Shown here in pieces: positions 8,499 to 16,350 of a stretch of DNA of 64,000 nt. Made by a program: the position numbers and the translations under genes. The notes under the pieces were generated by a model. The model ran no database searches, was not told the DNA's origin, and saw only the letters and a list, made by a program, of their open reading frames with translations. Each line of letters opens with the position of its first letter. The stretch's first letter is position 1. This DNA is from Roseomonas fluvialis (lineage in GTDB: Bacteria > Pseudomonadota > Alphaproteobacteria > Acetobacterales > Acetobacteraceae): NCBI RefSeq assembly GCF_022846615.1, contig NZ_AP025637.1, positions 5,357,001 through 5,421,000 on the forward strand. The letters are read 5' to 3'.

Positions 8499-9841
8499 CC
8501 CGCCGCGTCAGCCTGCCCCGTCGTCGTCGCAAGCCGCCCGGCCCCACGCCGGAATCTGCGGCCTTCCAGGACCCGCTGGAAGCGGTCATGGCGGAACCCC
8601 CGCCGGCGCTGCTGCGCGGCGTGCATTGGCTGGTGGCGGCGCTGTTCGCGGGCCTCATCGGCCTCGCTGCCGTTGCGCAGGTGGATGTGGTGGTGACCGG
8701 CGCGGGGCGCCTCGCGCCCGATGCCCCGCCCATCGTGCTCCAGCCGATGGAACGCGCCGTGATCCGTGAGATCCGCGTGCGCCCCGGGGATGCGGTGCGC
8801 GCCGGCGACGTGCTGGCCTTGCTCGACCCCTCCTTCGCCGAGGCCGACCGGGCCGCGCTGGCCGCGCAGCGCCGCAGCCTGGTCGCGACGCTGGCGCGCA
8901 TCGAATCCGAACTCGCCGGCGCGCCCGCCCCGCCCGGCGAGGACCGTGACGCCCGCCTGCAATCCGGCTTGCACGCCCAGCGCGCCGCCTTCGTCACGAC
9001 GCGCCTGCAGGCCTTCGAGGAAGAAATGCGCGGCCACCGCAGCGCGATCCGCGCGCTCGAGGATGCCGACGCCACGGCCTCCGAACAGGTGGCGATCGCC
9101 CGCGACATCGAGGCGTTGCGAGCCCGTCTGCTGGAAGGACAGATCGGCTCGCGCCTCGCGCTGCTTGATGCTCGTGCACGGCGCATCGCCGCCGAGCAGC
9201 AGCGCGAACAGGACAGGGCGCGTCTGGACACGCTGCGCCACGCGCTGGCGCAGAAGCAGGCCGAGCGCCAGGGCTTCCTGGATGACTGGCGCCGTCAGTC
9301 ACTCGAGGAACTGGCGCGGCTGCGCGGTGACCTCGCACGGGTCGAGGAAGCCTTGGGCAAGGCCACGCGCCTGGCGGACCTGACCACCATCGTCGCGCCC
9401 GCCGACGGCACGGTGCTGGAGGTCGCGCGGCGATCGGCCGGGTCGATCCTGCGGGAGGCCGAGCCTCTGGTGACGCTGGTGCCAGCCGGAGCGCCACTGA
9501 TCGCCGAGGTCGCGCTGCGCTCCGCGGATATTGGCCAGGCGCATCCCGGCGATGCGGCGGTGGTGAAGGTCGATGCCTTTCCCTGGCAGCGCCATGGCGC
9601 GCTGGCCGGCAGGCTGCGCTCCATCGCGCAGGATTCGCGCGGCGAGGACGGTGCGCCCGCAGCACCCGGCGTCGCGCTGCATCGCGCGCAGGTCGTGCTG
9701 GACGCGCCACGCCTTGCAGGTGGCACGCCCATGCCGGGCATGACCGTGACGGCCGAGATCCATGTCGGCACCCGCAGCCTGCTTGCCACGCTGCTGCAGC
9801 CGCTGATACGCGGCGCGCGCGAGAGCCTCCGTGAGCCCTGA
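8495..9841 (+). CDS. HlyD-family type I secretion periplasmic adaptor
   Basis: A 448-residue membrane-fusion protein. A short basic cytoplasmic tail is followed by one membrane segment at about residues 43-62 and a first lipoyl half ending in IREIRVRPGDAVRAGDVL. A long Arg/Ala/Glu/Gln-rich helical hairpin spans about residues 110-300. The second lipoyl half contains the family motif APADGTVLEV, and a beta-barrel follows. In type I systems this protein links the ABC transporter to a TolC-type outer-membrane channel. No TolC gene is in this window, so the channel must be encoded elsewhere. The start at 8495 overlaps the transporter stop (ATGA). Confidence 0.93.
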   Translation: MTRRVSLPRRRRKPPGPTPESAAFQDPLEAVMAEPPPALLRGVHWLVAALFAGLIGLAAVAQVDVVVTGAGRLAPDAPPIVLQPMERAVIREIRVRPGDAVRAGDVLALLDPSFAEADRAALAAQRRSLVATLARIESELAGAPAPPGEDRDARLQSGLHAQRAAFVTTRLQAFEEEMRGHRSAIRALEDADATASEQVAIARDIEALRARLLEGQIGSRLALLDARARRIAAEQQREQDRARLDTLRHALAQKQAERQGFLDDWRRQSLEELARLRGDLARVEEALGKATRLADLTTIVAPADGTVLEVARRSAGSILREAEPLVTLVPAGAPLIAEVALRSADIGQAHPGDAAVVKVDAFPWQRHGALAGRLRSIAQDSRGEDGAPAAPGVALHRAQVVLDAPRLAGGTPMPGMTVTAEIHVGTRSLLATLLQPLIRGARESLREP

Positions 9842-9907
9842 GTCCACCTTAACGCTTGCGCAAGCGATCGTGATGCATCCTGCGCACCGCGTCGTGCCGA
9901 CAGAACG

Positions 9908-9984
9908 TCCAAGCCGGTGCCCGATGTCGTCAGCCGCCTGCGCGGTCGGCGGCTTTGTCCAGCACGGACAAGAACCGGCTTGGA
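9908..9984 (+). promoter_or_regulatory. leader RNA stem that covers the ribosome-binding site of the repeat-protein gene
   Basis: An 11-bp perfect inverted repeat pairs 9908-9918 (TCCAAGCCGGT) with 9974-9984. Inside it lies a second hairpin, 9932-9938 with 9948-9954 (7 bp). The right arm of the outer stem includes three of the four bases of the GGAG Shine-Dalgarno sequence at 9982-9985, seven bases before the ATG at 9992. In mRNA this fold would hide the ribosome-binding site. Possible roles are a thermosensor-like switch, a protein-binding site or simple down-tuning. The pairing is seen; the regulatory role is inferred. Confidence 0.5.
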
Positions 9985-9991
9985 GCACGCG

Positions 9992-12900
9992 ATGACCGTC
10001 ATTTCCGCCCTGAACACCACGCAGATCCAGGGCCTGACCACCACGACCATCGCGGGGCTGACGACCACGCAGATCCGATCGCTGGCCGCGACCCAGCTGG
10101 CCGCGCTGACCACCACCCAGGTGGGCGTGCTGAACACCACGCAGGTCGCCGCGCTGACCACCACGCAGGTAGGCGCGCTGGAATCCACCGACATCGCCGT
10201 GCTCAGTACCACGCAGCTGCGCGGACTCGGCGCGAGCCAGGTCGGTGCGCTGACCACCACGCAGGTGAGCGCGCTGACCACCACGCAGATCGGTGGGCTC
10301 AGCGGCGCGCAGGTCGCGGGCTTCGACACCAGCGACATTGTGGCGCTGACCACCACGCAGGTGGGTGCGCTCAGCAGCACCCAGGCCGCGGCGCTGACCA
10401 CGACGCAGGTCCGCGCCCTGGAGACGACCGACCTGGCCGTGATCGGCACCACGCAGATCCGCGCGCTCTCCTCGGCGCAGGTGGCGTCGCTGACCACCAC
10501 GCAAGTGGGCGCGTTGACCACCACGCAGGTGGGCGCCCTGACGACCACACAGGTGGTCGCGCTATCCTCGACGCAGGTGGGTGCGCTGACCACCACGCAG
10601 CTCGGCGCGCTCAGCTCGACCCAGGTCGGTGTGCTGACTCAGCCGCAGCTGCGCGCGCTCGACACCACCGATATCGGTGCGCTGACCACGACACAGGTGG
10701 GTGGGTTGCGGTCCAGCCAGGTCGCTGCGCTGACCACCACGCAGATCGGCGCGATCGAGACCACCGACCTCGCGGTGCTGACCACGACGCAGCTGCTGGG
10801 TCTCAACACGCTGCAGGTCGCCGCCCTCAGCACGACGCAGGTCGCTGCGCTGACGACGACGCAGATCGGTGGGCTGGTGGCGCGTCAGGTCTCCGCGCTC
10901 GAGACCACGGACATTGCCGCCCTGACCACCACCCAGGTGGGCGCGCTATCCTCGAATCAGCTGGCCGCGCTCGGCACCGCGCAGGTCCGCGCGCTCGAAA
11001 CCACCGACCTCGCCGCGCTGACCACGACGCAGCTGCGCGGCCTGGGCGCGACGCAGGTTGGCGGGCTCACCACGACGCAGGTCGGAGCGCTGACGACCAC
11101 GCAGGTCGGCGGGCTGACGACCACGCAAATCTCGGGGCTGACGTCCACGCAGGTGGGTGCGCTGACAACGACGCAGCTCGGCGCGCTCTCCTCGACCCAG
11201 GTGGCGGGCCTATCCACCGTGCAACTGCGTGGCCTCGACAGCACCGATATCGGCGCGCTGACGACCACGCAGGTGGGCGGTCTGACCGCGGCGCAGCTCG
11301 GATCCCTGACCACGACGCAGGTCGGTGGGCTCGAGACGACGGACATCGCCGTGCTGACCACCACGCAGGTGCGCGGTCTGGGCGCCAGTCTGGTTGGTGC
11401 GCTGACCACCACGCAGGTTGGCGCGCTGACCACGACGCAACTTGCCGCCTTCACCGCCAGCCAGGTTGCCGGCTTCGAGACCACTGACATCGCTGCGCTG
11501 ACCACCACGCAAGTTGGCGCGCTGTCCAGTACGCAGACGGCCGCGCTGACCACGACACAGATACGCGCTCTCGAGACCACCGACCTTGCCGTCCTGACCA
11601 CAACCCAGCTGCGCGGCCTGACGGCGCCGCAGCTGGCGGCGCTGACCACGACGCAGGTCGGTGCATTGACCACCACGCAGGTGGGTGCGCTGACCACGAC
11701 GCAGGTGGGGGGGCTCACCTCCACCCAGGTGGGTTCGCTGACCACCACCCAGCTCGGCGCGCTGACCACCACGCAGGTGGGCGCCCTGAGCACGGCGCAG
11801 CTGCCGGGGCTCGACACCACCGATATCGGTGCGCTGACCACCACGCAGATGGGCGGGCTGCGCAGCGCGCAGATCGCCGGCCTCTCCACCGCTCAGGTTG
11901 CGGCGATCGAGACCACGGACCTGGCGGTGCTGGCCACCACGCAGCTGGTCGGGCTGACCGCGGCGCAGGTCACTGCGCTCACCACCACGCAGGTGGCGGC
12001 GTTGACGACGACGCAGGTTGCGGGCCTGACCACCGTGCAGGTCGCGGCGCTCCAGAGCACCGATGTCGGCGCCCTCACCACCACGCAGGTCGGCGCGCTG
12101 ACCACGACCCAGATCGGCGCGCTCGGCACCGTGCAATTGCGCGGTCTGGAGACAACCGACCTCGCGGTGCTCACGACAACGCAGGTGGGCGGGCTGCGCG
12201 CGACGCAGCTCGGTGCGCTGACGACCACGCAGTTGGGCGCCATCACCACCACGCAGGTCGCGGCGCTGACCACGACGCAGGTCGGCGGGCTGACCTCGAC
12301 CCAGGTCGGTGCGCTGACAACCACGCAAATCGGCGCGCTGGCCTCGACGCAGGTGGCGGCACTCAGCACGGCACAGCTGCGCGGCCTCGACACCACCGAC
12401 ATCGCGTCGCTGACCACCACGCAGGTGGGCGGGCTCACCTCCACGCAGGTCGGGTCCCTGACCACGACGCAGCTGGGCGGACTCGAGACGACCGACCTGG
12501 CCGTGCTGACCACGACGCAGGTGCGCGGCCTCGGTTCGGCGCAGGTGGCGGGGCTCACGACCACGCAGGTGGGCGCGCTGACCACCACGCAGGTCGGCGC
12601 GCTGACGCCGACCCAGGCGGCCGGCCTGACCACGACGCAGGTGGGTGTGCTGACCACGACCCAGTTGGGCGCGGTCGGCACGACGACGCTGCGTGGCCTT
12701 CTCCCGGCACAGATCGCCGCCCTGACCACAACCCAGGTCGCTGCGCTGACCACCACCCAGGTGGGCGCGCTGACCGCCACGCAGGTCGGCGGGCTGGAAT
12801 CGACCGACGTGGCGGCGCTGACCACGACGCAGATGGGTGCGCTGACCACCACGCAGGTCGCGGCGCTCTCCACCACCCAGCTGCGCGGGGTCGAGACCAC

Positions 12901-14341
12901 CGACCTCGCGGTGCTCACCACCACGCAGCTGCGTGCGCTCGGTGCCACGCAGATCGGCGCCCTGACCACCACGCAGACCGAGGCACTCACCACCACGCAG
13001 GTCGGCTCGCTCACTACGACGCAGCTGGGCGGGCTGTCATCGACCCAGGTCACGGCGCTGACCACCACGCAGCTTGGTGCGCTCGCATCCAGCCAGGTGG
13101 GCGCGCTGACCACCGCGCAGCTGCGCGGACTCGACACCACGGACATCGTGGCGCTGACCACGACCCAGGTGGCGGGCCTGGCCAGTTCGCAGATCGCGGG
13201 GTTGACCACGACGCAGGTCGTGGCGCTCGAGACGACCGACCTCGCTGCCTTGACCACCACGCAGCTGCGCGGGCTGAACACCACCCAGGTGGCCGGGCTC
13301 AGCACCACGCAGGTGGGCGCGCTCACCACGACGCAGCTCGGTGGCCTGACCTCCGCCCAGGTGGCGGCGCTGACCACCACGCAGGTGGGTGCGCTGACCA
13401 CGACGCAGGTCGCCGGGCTCGGCACCACGCAGGTGCGCGGGTTCACCACCGCGCAGCTCGCTGCGCTGAGCACCACGCAGGTGGGCGCGCTGACCACGAC
13501 GCAGATCGGCGCAGTGTCGGTGGCGCAGCTGCCTGGGATCGAGACCACCGACCTCGCCGCCTTCACCACCACGCAGATCGGCGCGCTGACCCGCACGCAG
13601 GTCGGTGCGCTGGCCACCGCGCAGGTCCGCGCGCTGGAGACCACCGACCTGGCGGTTCTGACCACCACGCAGGTTGGGGGCCTGGTGGCCTTGCAGGTTG
13701 AGGCGCTGACCACCACGCAGGTGAACGCGCTGACCACGACGCAGCTGGCAGCGCTGACCACCACGCAGGTGGCGGCCCTCAGCACGACGCAGGTCGGCGT
13801 GTTGACCACGACGCAGGTCGGCGCCCTGGGCACCACGCAGGTTCGCGGCTTCTCCTCAGCCCAGGTGGCGGCGCTGACCACCACGCAGGTGGCGGCCCTG
13901 ACCACCACGCAGATCGGTGGGCTGGGGGTCACGCAGGTCCGTGGCCTGGAGACCACCGATGTCGCGGTGCTGAACACGACGCAGGTGGGTGCGCTGACCT
14001 CGACCCAGGTCAATGCGCTGACGGCGCCGCAGATCGCAGCCCTGACCTCGACCGCGATCGGGGTGCTGACCACGACGCAGCAGGTGGGCCTCACCTCGAG
14101 CCAGATCGGCGCGCTGACCACGACGCAGGTGGCCGCGCTCAGCACCACCGGCGTGGTGGCGCTGACCACGACGCAGGTGGCGGGCCTGACCACGACGCAA
14201 GTCGCGGCCTTCACCACGACGCAGGTCGGCGCGCTCGAGACCTCCGACATCGCCGCCCTGTCCGACACGCAGGTGGCAGGCTTCACCACCACGCAGATCG
14301 GCGCGATGACCACCGCCCAGGTGAACGCCCTGTTCGCCTGA
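9992..14341 (+). CDS. giant Thr-rich octapeptide-repeat protein, predicted type I secretion substrate
   Basis: A 1,449-residue protein: MTVIS, then exactly 180 consecutive octapeptides, then ALFA. The consensus is A/G-L-T-T-T-Q-V/I/L-G/A (for example ALTTTQVG). By hand count it holds about 384 Thr (about 26%). It has no Lys, His, Cys, Trp or Tyr. Twenty-five octads are acidic variants such as LETTDLA. There is no Sec signal, no membrane span and no RTX nonapeptide GGxGxDxUx. I do not recognise the family. The preceding T1SS transporter and adaptor suggest C-terminally signalled export, and the two following OGT-like glycosyltransferases suggest O-glycosylation of the Thr runs. A fibrous, adhesin-like or surface-coat role is plausible. 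GGAG lies seven bases before the ATG. Two hydrophobic positions per octad (2 and 7) fit either a beta-solenoid or short capped helices. Confidence 0.9.
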   Translation: MTVISALNTTQIQGLTTTTIAGLTTTQIRSLAATQLAALTTTQVGVLNTTQVAALTTTQVGALESTDIAVLSTTQLRGLGASQVGALTTTQVSALTTTQIGGLSGAQVAGFDTSDIVALTTTQVGALSSTQAAALTTTQVRALETTDLAVIGTTQIRALSSAQVASLTTTQVGALTTTQVGALTTTQVVALSSTQVGALTTTQLGALSSTQVGVLTQPQLRALDTTDIGALTTTQVGGLRSSQVAALTTTQIGAIETTDLAVLTTTQLLGLNTLQVAALSTTQVAALTTTQIGGLVARQVSALETTDIAALTTTQVGALSSNQLAALGTAQVRALETTDLAALTTTQLRGLGATQVGGLTTTQVGALTTTQVGGLTTTQISGLTSTQVGALTTTQLGALSSTQVAGLSTVQLRGLDSTDIGALTTTQVGGLTAAQLGSLTTTQVGGLETTDIAVLTTTQVRGLGASLVGALTTTQVGALTTTQLAAFTASQVAGFETTDIAALTTTQVGALSSTQTAALTTTQIRALETTDLAVLTTTQLRGLTAPQLAALTTTQVGALTTTQVGALTTTQVGGLTSTQVGSLTTTQLGALTTTQVGALSTAQLPGLDTTDIGALTTTQMGGLRSAQIAGLSTAQVAAIETTDLAVLATTQLVGLTAAQVTALTTTQVAALTTTQVAGLTTVQVAALQSTDVGALTTTQVGALTTTQIGALGTVQLRGLETTDLAVLTTTQVGGLRATQLGALTTTQLGAITTTQVAALTTTQVGGLTSTQVGALTTTQIGALASTQVAALSTAQLRGLDTTDIASLTTTQVGGLTSTQVGSLTTTQLGGLETTDLAVLTTTQVRGLGSAQVAGLTTTQVGALTTTQVGALTPTQAAGLTTTQVGVLTTTQLGAVGTTTLRGLLPAQIAALTTTQVAALTTTQVGALTATQVGGLESTDVAALTTTQMGALTTTQVAALSTTQLRGVETTDLAVLTTTQLRALGATQIGALTTTQTEALTTTQVGSLTTTQLGGLSSTQVTALTTTQLGALASSQVGALTTAQLRGLDTTDIVALTTTQVAGLASSQIAGLTTTQVVALETTDLAALTTTQLRGLNTTQVAGLSTTQVGALTTTQLGGLTSAQVAALTTTQVGALTTTQVAGLGTTQVRGFTTAQLAALSTTQVGALTTTQIGAVSVAQLPGIETTDLAAFTTTQIGALTRTQVGALATAQVRALETTDLAVLTTTQVGGLVALQVEALTTTQVNALTTTQLAALTTTQVAALSTTQVGVLTTTQVGALGTTQVRGFSSAQVAALTTTQVAALTTTQIGGLGVTQVRGLETTDVAVLNTTQVGALTSTQVNALTAPQIAALTSTAIGVLTTTQQVGLTSSQIGALTTTQVAALSTTGVVALTTTQVAGLTTTQVAAFTTTQVGALETSDIAALSDTQVAGFTTTQIGAMTTAQVNALFA
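10007..14326 (+). repeat. 180 tandem 24-bp units with a 576-bp higher-order period
   Basis: Octad n starts at 10007+24(n-1), and all 180 units keep register. Acidic octads (TD type) are numbers 8, 14, 18, 28, 32, 38, 42, 52, 56, 62, 66, 76, 80, 86, 90, 100, 104, 117, 121, 131, 135, 148, 152, 165 and 177. Their spacing repeats as 6, 4, 10, 4 (sum 24 octads, 192 residues, 576 bp) for four full turns (10175-12478). From octad 104 the first interval becomes 13, giving a 31-octad turn (13, 4, 10, 4), and the pattern then decays. Thr codons alternate freely between ACC and ACG, so the copies are not recent identical expansions. Confidence 0.93.
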
Positions 14342-14365
14342 CGCATACCAGAGGGAGACGACGGC

Positions 14366-16345
14366 ATGGCCAGAATGGGCATTGCCGAGCTGGTGGGCAG
14401 CGCGCAGGCGCTGGCCACCCGGGGGCAGGTGGCCATGGCCGCGGAATTGTACCGCGACTGGGTGGCGCTGAACCCCGACGACCCGCTGCTGCACGCTGCG
14501 GAGTTCAACCGCGGCGTATTGTTGGCCGGCCTGGGGGATACGCATGGCGCGGTTGAGGCCTTCTCCGCCGCCATCCGTCGCAAGCCGGATTTCTTGCCGC
14601 CCTACATCAACCTGGGTGCGGCCTATGAACGACTGGGCGCCGGCGCGCAGGCCTTCGGGCATTGGTCGCATGTCACGGGCAGCCTGGCGGCGCTGAATGG
14701 CGACAGCATCACGTGGAAAGCCACGGCGCTGAAGCAGATGGCGCAGATGCTGGAAGGCGCGCGCCGCCTGTCGGAAGCCGAGGACACGCTGCGCCAGGTG
14801 GCGGAGCTCATGCCCTGGCAGCGCGACGTGGTGCAGCACTGGATCAGCCTGCGTCAGCGGCAATGCCAGTGGCCGCTGCTGCAGCCGCTGGCGGGGCATG
14901 ATCGCGCCGCGCTGCTGCGCCAGATCGCGCCGCTGTCCATCGCGTGTCATGCCGACGACCCGATGATGCAACTGGCCGTCGCGCACGCGCATGTGGCGAA
15001 GGACCACGGCACACCGGATCGCTTCCGCGTCACGGCGGATTTCGCCGACCGCATCGGCCAGGTGCCGGGCCGCCGGCTGCGCGTGGGCTACCTGTCGTCC
15101 GACCTGCGCGAACACGCCATCGGTTCGCTTATGGCCGGGATGTTCGCCCTTCACGACCGCTCGCAGGTCGAGGTTTTAGCCTACTACTGCGGCGTCCCGC
15201 AGGAGGACGCGACCAAGGCGCGCATTCGCGATTCGGTCGAACACTGGCGTGACATCACGCCGATGGACGACGACGCGGCCGAGGCGCTGATGCTGGCCGA
15301 TGGCGTGGATATCCTGGTGGACGTGAACGGTCATACGCGCAGCGCACGCACACGGCTTCTGGCGCGCCGGCCCGCGCCGATCATCGTCAACTGGCTGGGC
15401 TTTCCGGGCAGCATGGGCAGCCCCTACCACCACTACATCATCGCGGACCCCACCATCATTCCGCTGGGTCACGAACAGTTCTATTCCGAGCGCGTCGCGC
15501 GCCTGGCCTGCTACCAGCCAAACGACCGCGCGCGCCCGATGGGCGACACCCGCGCGCCGACCCGTGCCGAACACGGCTTGCCCGAGGACGCGACGGTCTT
15601 CTGTTCCTTAAACGGCACGCAGAAGATCACGCCCTTCGTCTTCGGCCGCTGGATGGCGATCCTGCGCGGCGCACCCGGCAGCGTCCTGTGGTTGCTGAAA
15701 TCCTGCGACGAGGTCGAGGCCCGGCTGCGCGCCCAGGCCGCGGCCGCGGGTGTGACGCCCGAGCGCATCGTCTTCGCGCCCATCATGGGCAACCGCGCGC
15801 ACCTGGCGCGCTACGCTCTGGTCGACCTGTTCCTCGATACGCTGCCCTATGGCGCGCACACCACGGCGTCGGATGCGCTCTGGATGGGCGTTCCGGTGCT
15901 GACCGTCCCGGGGCGGTCCTTCGCGGCGCGGGTCTGTGCCTCGCTCGTGCAGGCCGCCGGGCTGCCGGATTTCGTCTGCGACCGCGCGGAGGACTACGTC
16001 GCTCGCGCCATCGCCTTCGGTCGCGACCGTGCTGCGCTGGCGCCGTTCCGCGCGAGGCTGGTCGAAGGCCGCGGTAAGGCGCTGCTGTTCGACACGCCGC
16101 GTCTGGTGCGCGACCTGGAAGCGCTGTTCCGCGGCATGTGGGACGACTTCGCGCAGGGTCGCCTGCCGCAGCCGGATCTCACCAACCTCGATGCCTACCT
16201 GGAATGCGGGGCGGCCATGGACCATGACGGCGTGGAAGCCAGCTTCGACTCCACGCTGGACGACCGCTGGCGCGAAGCGGTTGCGCGACGGCATGCGTAC
16301 GCACCGCTGCCGCGCGATGCGCGCTACCACCCGGCCGCGGGCTGA
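14366..16345 (+). CDS. TPR-containing O-GlcNAc transferase-like glycosyltransferase (GT41/SPINDLY family), first copy
   Basis: A 659-residue protein. Residues 1-140 contain tetratricopeptide-like helical repeats (a segment with FNRGVLLAGLGDTHGAVEAF, then PPYINLGAAYERLG). From about residue 236 the OGT catalytic region begins with RLRVGYLSSDLREHAIGSLM. H250 sits at the place of the conserved N-lobe histidine of OGT, and K420 in the NGTQKITP segment matches the UDP-binding lysine. The C-lobe motif DLFLDTLPYGAHTTASDALW is intact. Family enzymes transfer GlcNAc or another sugar from a nucleotide donor to Ser/Thr hydroxyls. AGGGAGA precedes the ATG, 24 bp after the repeat-protein stop, so the two are probably one transcript. 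The likely acceptor is that Thr-rich protein (inference). Confidence 0.9.
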   Translation: MARMGIAELVGSAQALATRGQVAMAAELYRDWVALNPDDPLLHAAEFNRGVLLAGLGDTHGAVEAFSAAIRRKPDFLPPYINLGAAYERLGAGAQAFGHWSHVTGSLAALNGDSITWKATALKQMAQMLEGARRLSEAEDTLRQVAELMPWQRDVVQHWISLRQRQCQWPLLQPLAGHDRAALLRQIAPLSIACHADDPMMQLAVAHAHVAKDHGTPDRFRVTADFADRIGQVPGRRLRVGYLSSDLREHAIGSLMAGMFALHDRSQVEVLAYYCGVPQEDATKARIRDSVEHWRDITPMDDDAAEALMLADGVDILVDVNGHTRSARTRLLARRPAPIIVNWLGFPGSMGSPYHHYIIADPTIIPLGHEQFYSERVARLACYQPNDRARPMGDTRAPTRAEHGLPEDATVFCSLNGTQKITPFVFGRWMAILRGAPGSVLWLLKSCDEVEARLRAQAAAAGVTPERIVFAPIMGNRAHLARYALVDLFLDTLPYGAHTTASDALWMGVPVLTVPGRSFAARVCASLVQAAGLPDFVCDRAEDYVARAIAFGRDRAALAPFRARLVEGRGKALLFDTPRLVRDLEALFRGMWDDFAQGRLPQPDLTNLDAYLECGAAMDHDGVEASFDSTLDDRWREAVARRHAYAPLPRDARYHPAAG

Positions 16346-16350
16346 ACGCC

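Noticed and set aside
10007-14326. CRISPR-like array
   Set aside because: The 24-bp units are contiguous with no spacers, encode protein in frame and vary synonymously.
9992-14341. RTX or pentapeptide-repeat toxin
   Set aside because: No GGxGxD nonapeptides and no A(D/N)LxX pentads; the period is eight residues throughout.
9295-14583. Very long antisense reading frames opposite the octad-repeat gene (including about 900 codons without a stop)
   Set aside because: The 24-bp repeat is a multiple of three and lacks stops on several frames, so all frames stay open. The antisense products are low-complexity VCVVVSAPT-like mirror repeats without ribosome-binding sites.
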